Below are positions 32,956 to 42,011 of a stretch of 59,096 nucleotides of DNA, piece after piece (position 1 is the first letter of the stretch; each line of letters starts with the position of its first letter). This DNA comes from an uncultured Hippea sp. (GTDB lineage: Bacteria; Campylobacterota_A; Desulfurellia; JAADFJ01). Made by a program: the position numbers and the translations under genes. The notes under the pieces were generated by a model. The model was not told the origin of the DNA. It worked only from the letters and a program-made list of their open reading frames with translations, and searched no databases. Location of the stretch: positions 1-59,096 of the forward strand of contig CAJVZA010000002.1 in NCBI GenBank assembly GCA_913009315.1, read 5' to 3'.

Positions 32956-33670
32956 CTATGCCGTTTTAATTCCGGCGAGAATGGAATCTGTCCGATTCAG
33001 AGGAAAAGTTGTTTATCCGATATTGGGCAAACCGATGATCTGGTGGCCATGGATGGCAGCCAAAAGAGCCGGAGCAGACGAACTGTTTATAGTTACCGAT
33101 TCAAAAGAGGTTAAGGCGGCTGCAGACGGATTTGGAGCTGACGTTTTGATTACTGAGGGAGATTTTCAAAGCGGATCAGACAGAATTGCTTCGGTTGCCG
33201 ATACTATAAAGGCAGACAATATTATTAATATTCAGGCTGACGAACCGTTGATTAAATCTGAACTTATCAACGCTATTGCAGAAAAGCTGCAGAAAACCGT
33301 GAATCCGGTTGTTAGTGCAGCCGTAAGAATTACAGAGGAAGAAGCAGCGGATCCTGATATTGTAAAAGTAGTTTTTGATGAAAAGATGCAGGCGCTCTAT
33401 TTTTCACGCTCACCAATACCGTATTCCGGATCAACAGGGGTGTTTTGGCAGCATATAGGAATTTATGGATATAAAAAGGAATTTCTTAAACAATACGGAA
33501 AACTTAAAAAAGGTGTTCTTGAGAGCATAGAAAAATTAGAGCAGCTGAGAGTTTTAGAAAAAGGATTCAGAATTGACATCATAGAAACGGATCTCAATCT
33601 TATCGGCGTGGACAGAAAAATTGATATAGAAAAGGTGGAAAAATTGATGCGTGGAGGTGAAAATGTATAA
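32945..33670 (+). CDS. kdsB: 3-deoxy-manno-octulosonate cytidylyltransferase
   Basis: 241 aa from ATG 32945; the frame is open further upstream within hldA, but the family begins at AVLIPARMES. Activates Kdo as CMP-Kdo for lipid A core. N-terminal IPARMESVRFRGK with VYPILGKPMIWW, INIQADEPLI and YFSRSPIPY are conserved. The fourth residue block has FRGK where most have FPGK. It overlaps coaBC by 8 nt. Confidence 0.93.
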   Translation: MHCNYAVLIPARMESVRFRGKVVYPILGKPMIWWPWMAAKRAGADELFIVTDSKEVKAAADGFGADVLITEGDFQSGSDRIASVADTIKADNIINIQADEPLIKSELINAIAEKLQKTVNPVVSAAVRITEEEAADPDIVKVVFDEKMQALYFSRSPIPYSGSTGVFWQHIGIYGYKKEFLKQYGKLKKGVLESIEKLEQLRVLEKGFRIDIIETDLNLIGVDRKIDIEKVEKLMRGGENV

Positions 33671-34886
33671 AGGCAAAAAGGTTGTTATAGGAATAACCGG
33701 TGGAATTGCGGCATATAAAGCGTTTGAGCTTATACGAGAGCTTAAAAATGAAGGAATTGATGTCTATGCTGCCATGACCAACAGCGCAATAGAGCTTATC
33801 GGATATCAAACTATTGTTGTTCTGACCGAGCATCCGGTATTTAAAAATCTGTTTGACAGAATTCATATTCATGGAAGCGCAACCGATATAACACATGTTG
33901 CGCTTGGAAGTTGGGCTGATTGCTTTATAGTTCTGCCTGCCACTAATCATACTGTTTCAAAACTTGCATCAGGTGCCGGAGATGACCCTGTCAGTCTCGT
34001 TGCTTTGGCGTCTGATTGTCCCAGAATCGTGGCTCCGACAGCAAACAGTGTAATGTATCAGCAAAAGACCAATAGAAGGAATCTTGAAATTCTAAAGCAG
34101 GACGGATGGATTACGGTTGAGGCGACAGAAGGCAATCTTGCCTGCAATCAGGAAGGCGTTGGTCATATTGCAAGCAGTATGGCCATAAAAGAGGCAATTT
34201 ACGGGGCGCTCGAAGAGAAAATCCTCAATGATTTTTATATTGTTGTTACTGCAGGTCCTACGAGAGAGAGCATTGATCCGGTTCGATTTATTTCAAATCC
34301 GTCAAGCGGAAAGATGGGGTTTGCGATAGGCAAAATGGCAAAACGGATGGGTGCGGAGGTGTCGCTCATTCATGGGCAGGTGCAGCTGTCCGGATGTTTT
34401 AGAACGACTACGGTGGCAACAACAAGTCAAATGAAAAAGGCTGTTCATCGGGAGATAAAAACCGCATTGGCAACCGGCAAAAAGGTAGTATTTATTTCTG
34501 CAGCCGCGCCTGCCGATTTTAGAAGTGAATTTTCAAGAACAAAGATAAAAAAGGATGGAAATCCTTTATTACTTAAACTCATGCCGACGGAAGATATATT
34601 GAAATCAACCTTACTGTTTTCGGACAAGATAGTAAGAGTCGGTTTTGCGGCGGAAACGGGCAATCTTGCGGCTAATGCAAAGAAAAAGTTGGACGATAAA
34701 AATCTTGATCTTATTGTGGCAAACGATATTACACTTCCCGGATCCGGATTTGCCTCCGATAACAACATTGTTACAATATTGGGCAAGAACATTGATGTTA
34801 AGCTTCCGTTTATGAGCAAAGAGAAGGCAGCCAGAAAATTGCTTAAAATTTTAAAGGAGCAGTGTGGTGCAGATCACAACTTGTGA
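33663..34886 (+). CDS. coaBC: Bifunctional CoaBC (phosphopantothenoylcysteine synthetase/decarboxylase)
   Basis: 407 aa from ATG 33663 (GGAGGTGAAA just before it). Adds Cys to phosphopantothenate and decarboxylates it in CoA synthesis. CoaC half: ITGGIAAYKAFELIREL, catalytic-type His in ITHVALGSWAD, the substrate clamp as APTANSVMY instead of the usual APAMNxxM, and catalytic Cys in GNLACNQEGVGH. CoaB half: VTAGPTRESIDPVRFISNPS, then SAAAPADFR. The altered PAMN and LACG motifs make it a divergent member, probably active because Asn, His and Cys remain. Confidence 0.93.
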   Translation: MYKGKKVVIGITGGIAAYKAFELIRELKNEGIDVYAAMTNSAIELIGYQTIVVLTEHPVFKNLFDRIHIHGSATDITHVALGSWADCFIVLPATNHTVSKLASGAGDDPVSLVALASDCPRIVAPTANSVMYQQKTNRRNLEILKQDGWITVEATEGNLACNQEGVGHIASSMAIKEAIYGALEEKILNDFYIVVTAGPTRESIDPVRFISNPSSGKMGFAIGKMAKRMGAEVSLIHGQVQLSGCFRTTTVATTSQMKKAVHREIKTALATGKKVVFISAAAPADFRSEFSRTKIKKDGNPLLLKLMPTEDILKSTLLFSDKIVRVGFAAETGNLAANAKKKLDDKNLDLIVANDITLPGSGFASDNNIVTILGKNIDVKLPFMSKEKAARKLLKILKEQCGADHNL

Positions 34887-36117
34887 TGAGTTTCTATATG
34901 ATTCAGGAATTTCTATTGATAATGAAGCAAAAGGGATTGCCTCAGGGATTATCGAAAAAATAAAAGCAGGTGGAGATAGGGCACTTGCGGGGTATATAAA
35001 AAAATTTGATAATTATGATTTGTCAAAAGGACTCGCGATAACAGATTTTAAAATCGGCAACGACATATCGGAAGAGCTTAAAAATGCTTTAAACTATGCA
35101 GCCGACAGGATAAAAAGGTTCTCGCAGCTTCAGCTTCAAAAAAGTTGGTTTGACATTGATGAGCGAGGTACTGTTCTTGGCGAAAAAGTAACAGCTGTCA
35201 GCAAAGTCGGCATATATGTTCCGGGAGGAAAAGCGATTTATCCGTCAACGCTGCTTATGAACGCGATACCTGCCAGGACTGCGGGAGTAGAATCAATTGT
35301 TGTGGCGACCCCAACGAAAGACGGTTTTATAGATCCATCTATACTTTTTGCCGCATCAATTGCCGGGATTGATAAGATTTATCGTATGGGCGGAGCGCAT
35401 GCAATTGCGGCAATGGCATACGGCACAAAATCGGTTGATTCGGTTGATGTTATAACCGGGCCTGGAAATCGATTCGTTGCGGAAGCAAAACGATTGGTAG
35501 CCGGAAGCGTAAAGATTGATTCAGTGGCAGGTCCTTCCGAAGTACTGATCTATATCGATAATGATCGATACATAGAGGATGCTGCAGCTGACGTTATTGC
35601 TCAGGCCGAGCATGACAGCAGAGCGATAGCATCTGTTGTTGTAAACGATAAAAAATTGGCAGAGGCAATTAAACAAAAGATTGACGAAATGGCAGCGGTT
35701 GTCCAAAGAGCGGAAATAGTTGAAAATGCTCTTGCGGAAAGCAGAATTTATCTTTGCAGGAATGAATCCGATGTTATTGAACTTATCAATAAAGTTGCAC
35801 CCGAGCATCTTGAAATACTTTCCGACAACGGATGGAACATGGCGTACGGAATAAAAAATGCGGGGGCAATATTTATAGGCAGATATTCGCCCGCGGCAAT
35901 AGGCGATTATGTTGCAGGACCTAATCATACCTTACCAACGGGTGCTGCAAGCAGATTCAGCTCTCCGTTATCACCTGAAATTTTTCTTAAACGAAGCAGC
36001 ATAATTTCTTACAGCAGAGAAGGCTATCTTAAGGATGCTCCGATAGCCATTAAGATTGCAGAGCATGAAGGATTGTTTAATCATGCAAACAGCCTAAAGA
36101 TAAGACTGAGGGACTGA
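34864..36117 (+). CDS. hisD: Histidinol dehydrogenase
   Basis: 417 aa. Two-step oxidation of histidinol to histidine. GTG start at 34864, with AAGGAG upstream, 23 nt inside coaBC (the next codon is also GTG). Signatures: VGIYVPGGKAIYPSTLLMNA, ITGPGNRFVAEAKR, SVAGPSEVLIY, then AQAEHDSRA (zinc ligands Gln and His) and the C-terminal LPTGAASRFSSPLS. No other his genes are in the window. Confidence 0.95.
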   Translation: MVQITTCDEFLYDSGISIDNEAKGIASGIIEKIKAGGDRALAGYIKKFDNYDLSKGLAITDFKIGNDISEELKNALNYAADRIKRFSQLQLQKSWFDIDERGTVLGEKVTAVSKVGIYVPGGKAIYPSTLLMNAIPARTAGVESIVVATPTKDGFIDPSILFAASIAGIDKIYRMGGAHAIAAMAYGTKSVDSVDVITGPGNRFVAEAKRLVAGSVKIDSVAGPSEVLIYIDNDRYIEDAAADVIAQAEHDSRAIASVVVNDKKLAEAIKQKIDEMAAVVQRAEIVENALAESRIYLCRNESDVIELINKVAPEHLEILSDNGWNMAYGIKNAGAIFIGRYSPAAIGDYVAGPNHTLPTGAASRFSSPLSPEIFLKRSSIISYSREGYLKDAPIAIKIAEHEGLFNHANSLKIRLRD

Positions 36118-36120
36118 AAT

Positions 36121-36279
36121 TTGATAGATGGAATTGACGGAAACAAAAATGATTACAGAAACAGGATATATTTTTCTGCAATAAAGACTGCAGAATATCT
36201 TGATATATCAGCGGAGGCGCTTCATATTTTTGCCAAAAAAATTTGCCGTATCTGCAATCAAAGCGGACAGGGGCTTTGA
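36121..36279 (+). CDS. Small HTH-like protein between hisD and cobA
   Basis: 52 aa from TTG 36121, with GAGGG 8 nt upstream, 3 bp after hisD. Its TGA overlaps the probable cobA start as TTGA. The sequence includes IYFSAIKTAEYLDISAEALH, a pattern like the A-x-x-L-x-I-S...L recognition helix of MerR/excisionase-type small DNA-binding proteins, followed by KKICRICNQSGQ with a CxxC. It fits the tight operon spacing, so it is likely real. The family is not recognised with certainty. Confidence 0.45.
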   Translation: MIDGIDGNKNDYRNRIYFSAIKTAEYLDISAEALHIFAKKICRICNQSGQGL

Positions 36280-37742
36280 CGTTGCCGCACAGAAGCAAGC
36301 TTTTTTTTGTAGGAACGGGTCCGGGTGCTATCGGTCTTGTGACAAAAAGGGCATTTTGGGCATTAAAAAAAGCCGATATAGTGATCTACGGCCGATTTAT
36401 AAACCCGAATCTGCTTTTTTATGCCAGCAAAAAGGCGCGATATATCTCTGCCTGCAATGATGAGGAAGCGATTTTTTCAGAATTATCAAAGTTAGACGGC
36501 AGCCGGAATACGGTATGGCTTACCATTGGAGATCCGATCTTTTTTTCCAAGCATAATAGAAGAATGGAAAAGTTTGCTAAACTTGCTAATCTTGAAATAG
36601 AGATTATTCCGGGAGTAACTTCTGCTTTAGCAGCGTCGACCTACAGCGGTATTCTTGTTTCTAAACCGGACTGTACCGATACTGTAACGATTTCCGTGGG
36701 CAAGAAAGTAGCAACCGGCAAGACAAATTGCCCCAAAAAATCCGATTCTCCTACAGTTATTTTTTTTCTTGCACTTGATTGTTTGAGAGAGCTTACCGAA
36801 GAACTGTTTAAAGCCGGATGGCACAAAAGCGATGCCTGCGCGATAATCGAAAACGGCACAACACAAAATCGTACTGTTTTCGGCGGATTGTCGGAAATTG
36901 CCGACATGGCGGACTCAAATGGAATATCGGAACCGGCTTTGTTTGTATGCGGGCAAGAGGCAAGTTCTAAAAACCGTTTCGGCTGGTTTGAAAAAAAGCC
37001 GCTTTTTTCAAAAAAGATTGTTGTTACCAGACCGATGCCCGAAGGACTGGACACAGTGGATAAACTGGAGGAATTGGGAGCAGATGTCCTGTATCTGCCT
37101 GTTGTAAATATCGTCCGGCTGCCTTGTGATATCGATTCGACAGATTATGATCTGGTTATCTTTACGAGTGCAAAAAGCGTGAGCTGCTTTTTTGATAATA
37201 TAAAGCAATCCGGTATCCATGCCGGTCGGATCGGGAGCATTGCATGTGTGGGAAAAAAAACTGCTGCGGCTCTTAGCGATTACCATCTGAAAGCAGACAT
37301 CATACCTGATGATTTTAGCGCGAAAGCCCTGACAGATAAACTAATTATCGAAGAAATCGAAGGTAAAAGAATTTTAATACCGGGTTCTGAAATGATGAAT
37401 CCGGCAATGTCATTGCGATTGAGAGAAGCCGGTGCATCTGTTAAACTGCTTTATCTATATAGACCTGAAAAAAATCCAATTCAATGGAGCAGTTTGATAG
37501 AAAAGAAGATTGAAAACTGGGGAAATATCGATTATCTGATGCTGACAAGCGGATTCATAGCGAAGGCGGCGGCAGATTTCTTTGAGAATAAACGGTTTTT
37601 AGTGGAAAAAAGCTCAAAGACGGTTGCAATAAGTAAAAATGTCGGCAGAATTTCAAAGAGGTTAGGGTTTAAAAATATAATAGTCTCGGATGAGGCAGCA
37701 GAGGAGAGTATGATTAAAAAGATACTGGATGATATAAGATGA
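36276..37742 (+). CDS. cobA-hemD: Fused uroporphyrinogen-III C-methyltransferase / synthase (CobA-HemD)
   Basis: 488 aa from TTG 36276 (in TTGA overlap; TTG 36282 also possible). Residues ~1-240 are a tetrapyrrole methylase: FFVGTGPGAIGLVTKRAFWA, TIGDPIFFSKHN, EIIPGVTSALAAST. The usual GGDPFVFGRG loop is altered to IGDPIFFSKHN, so the methylase half is diverged. Residues ~245-488 are HemD (VVTRPMPEG, TSAKSVSCFFD, VGKKTAAAL, LTSGFIAKAAADFF), which closes uroporphyrinogen III. The fusion is common in deltaproteobacteria and firmicutes and feeds siroheme/corrin synthesis. It is coupled to transketolase by ATGA. Confidence 0.88.
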   Translation: MTLPHRSKLFFVGTGPGAIGLVTKRAFWALKKADIVIYGRFINPNLLFYASKKARYISACNDEEAIFSELSKLDGSRNTVWLTIGDPIFFSKHNRRMEKFAKLANLEIEIIPGVTSALAASTYSGILVSKPDCTDTVTISVGKKVATGKTNCPKKSDSPTVIFFLALDCLRELTEELFKAGWHKSDACAIIENGTTQNRTVFGGLSEIADMADSNGISEPALFVCGQEASSKNRFGWFEKKPLFSKKIVVTRPMPEGLDTVDKLEELGADVLYLPVVNIVRLPCDIDSTDYDLVIFTSAKSVSCFFDNIKQSGIHAGRIGSIACVGKKTAAALSDYHLKADIIPDDFSAKALTDKLIIEEIEGKRILIPGSEMMNPAMSLRLREAGASVKLLYLYRPEKNPIQWSSLIEKKIENWGNIDYLMLTSGFIAKAAADFFENKRFLVEKSSKTVAISKNVGRISKRLGFKNIIVSDEAAEESMIKKILDDIR

Positions 37743-38548
37743 ATGCTAAAACGGAAAGATTAGAAAGAGTTGCTAAAGAATTAAGAAGAGATGTGATAGA
37801 AATGATATATGCTGCCAATTCCGGTCATCCGGGAGGCTCGTTATCTGCAGCTGATATTGTAGCGGCCCTTTTCTTTGATGTAATGAAATATGATGCAGAG
37901 AATCCTCATCTGCCTGAACGTGACCGTTTCGTATTGTCTAAAGGGCATGCCGCACCGATTTTGTATGCAGCTCTTGCGCGGAGAGGATATTTTGACCGTA
38001 AACTTCTCAACAGATTAAGAAGGTTCGGGAGTCCGCTTCAGGGGCACCCTGACAGTAGAAAGCTTGCCGGAGTTGATGCATCTACCGGATCGCTCGGACA
38101 TGGAATAGGAAACGCTGTGGGCATGGCTCTGTCACTTATGCTTGACGGCAGCAGAGCAAGGGTATTTTGTCTTCTCGGAGATGGTGAGATACAGGAGGGA
38201 AGCGTTTGGGAGAGCATGATGGCGGCATCTCATTTCAGGCTTGACAACCTTGTGATAATCATTGATAACAACGATCTTCAGATTGACGGCCCGGTCAGAG
38301 AGGTTATGAATGTGCACCCCATTGCCGCAAAATTAAAAAGTTTCGGATTAGAAACTGTCAGTATAGATGGGCACAATTTAGATCAGATTTTAGATGCGTT
38401 AAATACGTATCCCTGCGATAAACCGCTCGGGATTGTTGCGCATACCGTAAAGGGAAAAGGTGTTTCGTTTATGGAAAATAATGTCGGCTTTCATGGAAAG
38501 GCACCTAATGACGCTGAATATAAACAGGCTATGAAGGAGCTGTTATAA
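37739..38548 (+). CDS. tktA: Transketolase, N-terminal subunit
   Basis: 269 aa. Thiamine-diphosphate half of a split transketolase. Motifs: AANSGHPGGSLSAADI, RDRFVLSKGHAAPILYAAL, GSLGHGIGNAVGMAL, then GDGEIQEGSVWE to IIDNNDLQ, the ThDP motif GDG-x(~26)-NN. The C-terminal half is the next gene, overlapping by one base (TAATG), so the two are made in equal amounts and form one enzyme. Confidence 0.94.
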   Translation: MNAKTERLERVAKELRRDVIEMIYAANSGHPGGSLSAADIVAALFFDVMKYDAENPHLPERDRFVLSKGHAAPILYAALARRGYFDRKLLNRLRRFGSPLQGHPDSRKLAGVDASTGSLGHGIGNAVGMALSLMLDGSRARVFCLLGDGEIQEGSVWESMMAASHFRLDNLVIIIDNNDLQIDGPVREVMNVHPIAAKLKSFGLETVSIDGHNLDQILDALNTYPCDKPLGIVAHTVKGKGVSFMENNVGFHGKAPNDAEYKQAMKELL

Positions 38549-39468
38549 TGAGAGCTACAAGAGACGGATACGGCGAGGGGCTTGTTGAGATAGGAAAAAT
38601 CAATAAGGATGTGGTAGTTATGGATGCCGACCTTGGTTCATCTACCAGATCGTTTATGTTTAAGAAAGAGTTTCCGGAACGATTTTTTGATTTTGGAATA
38701 GCCGAAGGCGCCATGGTTGATGCGGCAAGCGGCCTGTCTTATACCGGTAAACTTCCGTATGTATCGAGCTTTGCCGTATTCATAACAGGGAGAGCATTTG
38801 AGCATATAAGACAATCTGTCTGTTACCCCGACAACAAGGTATTTCTATGCGGTTCTCATTCGGGAATTAGTGTCGGTGAGGATGGAGGCTCTCATCAATC
38901 AATTGTGGATATTGCACTTATGAGGGCATTGCCCAATATGCGGGTTGTTGTTCCGGCTGATTTTAACGAAACAAGGGCAGCCGTCATTGCATCGCTTAAT
39001 TGGGACGGTCCAACCTATCTCAGGACATCGAGGGCAAAATCGAAGAATATCTTTCCCGATAATGCCGGTTTTGATTTCGGAGCAAAGCTGCTTAAAAGCG
39101 GAAGCGATGTTACACTGCTGTCATGCGGTTTGATGACTCAGATTGCGATTGATGCAGCAGATAAACTGGGAAAAAACGGTATTGATTGTGAAGTTATTAA
39201 TCTGTCTGTAATAAAACCGCTCGATGAATCAATATTGGATAGTATTTCGAAAACAGGCAAAGTTGTAACCCTCGAAGAGCATTCTGTTATCGGAGGTCTT
39301 GGGGGAGCGGTAAGTGAATTGACGGCAGAAAAACTTCCGGTCAGAATGCTCAGAATAGGTATAAACGATAGATTCGGACAATCGGGATCCGCCGATGAAC
39401 TGTTTAAACATTATGGACTTGATATCGAATCCGTAATAAACAAGATAGACGAATTTATGAGAAGATAG
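38548..39468 (+). CDS. tktB: Transketolase, C-terminal subunit
   Basis: 306 aa. Pyrimidine-binding domain plus C-terminal domain of transketolase (DXS-like). The catalytic glutamate lies in FFDFGIAEGAMVDAASGL; VGEDGGSHQSIVDIALMR and LEEHSVIGGLGGAVSE are conserved. It acts with the preceding subunit in the non-oxidative pentose-phosphate pathway. The next gene starts 22 bp later. Confidence 0.94.
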   Translation: MRATRDGYGEGLVEIGKINKDVVVMDADLGSSTRSFMFKKEFPERFFDFGIAEGAMVDAASGLSYTGKLPYVSSFAVFITGRAFEHIRQSVCYPDNKVFLCGSHSGISVGEDGGSHQSIVDIALMRALPNMRVVVPADFNETRAAVIASLNWDGPTYLRTSRAKSKNIFPDNAGFDFGAKLLKSGSDVTLLSCGLMTQIAIDAADKLGKNGIDCEVINLSVIKPLDESILDSISKTGKVVTLEEHSVIGGLGGAVSELTAEKLPVRMLRIGINDRFGQSGSADELFKHYGLDIESVINKIDEFMRR

Positions 39469-39490
39469 CTATGAACTACACAGACTGCAG

Positions 39491-40105
39491 ATGTTGAGAT
39501 TTTCATCAGTAAGCTATAGAGCGGGTAATGAGACTATTTTAGACAACCTTTCTTTTCACTTGCCTCGGGGTTCAGTCTGTTTTGCAACAGGAACCGGGTC
39601 ATCAGGAAAAACCACTCTGATAAGACTGGCTTCCTGTCAGATTCATCCAAGTTCAGGTCTTATATATACAGCCGGGCTGCCTCTTTTCAGATACAATGGT
39701 CCGTCTTATGGCTTAAGAAGGAAAATATCTGTTGCATCTCCTGAAAGTATTCTGTTTGAGCAATTTACAGTTTTAGAAAATTTACGTCTTCAGCTGTCTC
39801 TATCTGTGGCAAATAAAGAGACTATTAATGCTATCATTGAACTTTTTGAGCTGAAACCAATCTTGAACAGACAAATAGCGTTTCTCTCGGCATATCAGAA
39901 AGGCAGGGTGATAATAGCATCTTCTCTTATGAAAAAACCCTCTATAATTTTTATAGATGATGTATCATATTTTTTTAATTACAAAAACCTGCAGAAATTA
40001 TATCATAAAATTGCTTATCTGTCAGGTCAGGGACTAACGGCATTATTCACTGCAGACAAACTTCCGGAGTTCGCATCCGAATCAATAGAGGTTCATATCA
40101 GGTGA
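39491..40105 (+). CDS. ftsE: FtsE-like ABC ATPase with degenerate catalytic motifs
   Basis: 204 aa; partner of FtsX, with which it overlaps by GTGA. FtsEX normally activates periplasmic amidase regulators such as EnvC, which is two genes downstream. Walker A (G34-TGSSGKTT) and the Q-loop Gln (Q91) are present. Several catalytic elements are changed: signature LSGGQ/LSGGEQQR becomes LSAYQKGR (132-139), the Walker B glutamate becomes Asp (IFIDD, 156-157), and the switch His is replaced (ALFTADK). It may bind ATP but hydrolyse poorly. It has no clear ribosome site; an 8-codon ORF at 39471 overlaps the start. Confidence 0.82.
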   Translation: MLRFSSVSYRAGNETILDNLSFHLPRGSVCFATGTGSSGKTTLIRLASCQIHPSSGLIYTAGLPLFRYNGPSYGLRRKISVASPESILFEQFTVLENLRLQLSLSVANKETINAIIELFELKPILNRQIAFLSAYQKGRVIIASSLMKKPSIIFIDDVSYFFNYKNLQKLYHKIAYLSGQGLTALFTADKLPEFASESIEVHIR

Positions 40106-40905
40106 ACGGTCTGATATCCGTCTTAAGAAGACTTAGCAAAACCACATGGGTTGTCGGAATTTTGCTTATTATGTTTATTACTGTTGTCGAAACCTTGTTT
40201 TTTGCCTATGCATATAATTTGAATCGGCATTATACAGAGCAGGTCAAAAATATTAAACTGACTATATTTGTTCAACAGCCGAATGATCTTGGTAAAATTG
40301 CAAATCTTGTCAAAAGTAAATTGGGCGGAAAACAAAAAATAATTAAACCGAACGATGCGATAAAACTGCTGCCTATGCAGATGCAGAAAACAGTTGATAA
40401 GGGATATCTCGCTTTGGTTCCGTATATAATAGTAGCAAGCAACAGTCAGAGCGATTTTACGTTGGAACGTATTGTTAAATTGAAAAGCCTGCTGACAAAT
40501 TATAATGCAACAATGGGTTTTAACCGGCAGAAGATAAAGACGGCTTTTAAAAATCTAATCGATTTTCGCCTTATTTTATTAGGTGCGATAGTCCTGTTTG
40601 TGGCAGGTAATCTTTTGTTCGGTTATATAATCAGGAGAATATTCATACATGAATCGCGGAAATTTTCGATTTTTCTCTGGAATTTGGGGATACAGAAGCG
40701 ATTTGTTAATCTGATTGGATTGCTGTTTTTTGGTCAGATAGCGGTAGCGGCGAGCGTGTTGGGTCAAATTATTGCATTTTTACTGCTTTTTGTCTTATCT
40801 GCTGTGAACAGTATAGATATACAGCTGTTTGCGGCCGGTATTATCGGAATTTTTGTCATTAATATAATAGTGCTGACTGCGGCATCGTGGGGAAGCTTGA
40901 AATGA
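40102..40905 (+). CDS. ftsX: FtsX-like permease, cell-division ABC transporter
   Basis: 267 aa, GTG start in GTGA overlap with ftsE. Topology is that of FtsX: short cytoplasmic N terminus, membrane helix at ~18-36, ~120-residue periplasmic domain, then three helices (~155-178, ~205-230, ~238-262). The coupling-loop-like segment ESRKFSIFLWNLGIQKRFV between helices 2 and 3 matches the family. Sequence identity to model FtsX is low; assignment leans on topology and gene order. Confidence 0.82.
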   Translation: MNGLISVLRRLSKTTWVVGILLIMFITVVETLFFAYAYNLNRHYTEQVKNIKLTIFVQQPNDLGKIANLVKSKLGGKQKIIKPNDAIKLLPMQMQKTVDKGYLALVPYIIVASNSQSDFTLERIVKLKSLLTNYNATMGFNRQKIKTAFKNLIDFRLILLGAIVLFVAGNLLFGYIIRRIFIHESRKFSIFLWNLGIQKRFVNLIGLLFFGQIAVAASVLGQIIAFLLLFVLSAVNSIDIQLFAAGIIGIFVINIIVLTAASWGSLK

Positions 40906-42011
40906 TACTTTCACTGCTGCTTCTCGCCGCAGCAAGTTTACCTGCAAATACGACTCAGCTGAAGACGATAAAAAAGGATATATCTGCAACAGAACAGCAG
41001 ATAAAGTACAAAAGCAGGAAAATCGCCCGGCTAAAACATGACTTAAAATATTTAAATAGAAAAATTATGCTGTCGAAACAGAAGGTAAAAAGGGGAGCAA
41101 AAGATTCGAAAAATCTTGATTCGACGATAAGCAGGATAACTTCCGATAAAACCCTTATTAAAAAGTTGAAGCAAAAAGCCGATAGTCAAACAAAAAAGAG
41201 CATACAAAGAATATATGAGCATTTTATAGACGGAAAATCATCGTCGGAGGATCTCATCATTGAAAATCTCACAGCTCTCTATTTCTTATACAAAAGCAGC
41301 ATTGTAAAAAAGCTGGAACAGGCGGAAAAGGGGAAGGAAAATTATCTTATTCGTCTTAAAAGGCGCAAAAGATCCGTTGAGACAATAAAACTAAAAATAG
41401 AAAAAGAGATGCGCAAAGAGCGCCGATTGGCTGAGAAAAGAAAAAGACTTGCTCTGACAGAAATGTACAATAAAAATCGACTTCTAATAAAAAGGAAGGC
41501 TTTGATAAGAAAGAAAAACTATCTGGAAAGAATTTTAAAACAGCTTGTCAGAAAAAGACGTCCCGTAAAGACCGAAAAAATGAGAAGGATACCCGGTATC
41601 AGAATAAGCAGGAAGAATCCGTTTCTGAAATATAAAGGAAGGCTTGCTCTTCCCGTTAAAGGTAGAATTGAAAAAAGATTTGGAATTTACAAAGACAGAG
41701 ACTATAATGTTTATATTAGACATACCGGTATTGAAATTGCCGCAAAGGCAAACTCGTATATCAGGGCTTCGGCAAAAGGGAAAGTAGTTTATGCCGGTTA
41801 TGTGTTAGGATACGGGAAAACGGTTATAATACGGCACAGGGGTGATTTTTTCACCATATACGGCAGACTGAACAAGATAAAAACTAAAAAAGGAAAAATA
41901 GTAGGAACAAAAAATATTATCGGAACTGCTGGAGTTAAACCAATCTATTTTGGTATAAGATATAAAGACAAGGCGGTTAACCCCAGTATTTGGATAAGGA
42001 GGCGGCATTAA
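40902..42011 (+). CDS. envC: EnvC-like periplasmic coiled-coil / LytM-fold protein
   Basis: 369 aa from ATG 40902 (ATGA overlap with ftsX). Signal peptide MILSLLLLAAASLPA, then a very basic coiled coil (~res 20-230), and a C-terminal M23/LytM fold (res ~245-365: TGIEIAAKANSYIRASAKGK, VVYAGYVLGYGKTVIIRHRG). The zinc ligands HxxxD and HxH of active M23 enzymes are not kept (RHTGIEI, YGRLN), so it is an activator of amidases, not a peptidase, as in EnvC. It is placed with FtsEX, its expected partner. Confidence 0.88.
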   Translation: MILSLLLLAAASLPANTTQLKTIKKDISATEQQIKYKSRKIARLKHDLKYLNRKIMLSKQKVKRGAKDSKNLDSTISRITSDKTLIKKLKQKADSQTKKSIQRIYEHFIDGKSSSEDLIIENLTALYFLYKSSIVKKLEQAEKGKENYLIRLKRRKRSVETIKLKIEKEMRKERRLAEKRKRLALTEMYNKNRLLIKRKALIRKKNYLERILKQLVRKRRPVKTEKMRRIPGIRISRKNPFLKYKGRLALPVKGRIEKRFGIYKDRDYNVYIRHTGIEIAAKANSYIRASAKGKVVYAGYVLGYGKTVIIRHRGDFFTIYGRLNKIKTKKGKIVGTKNIIGTAGVKPIYFGIRYKDKAVNPSIWIRRRH

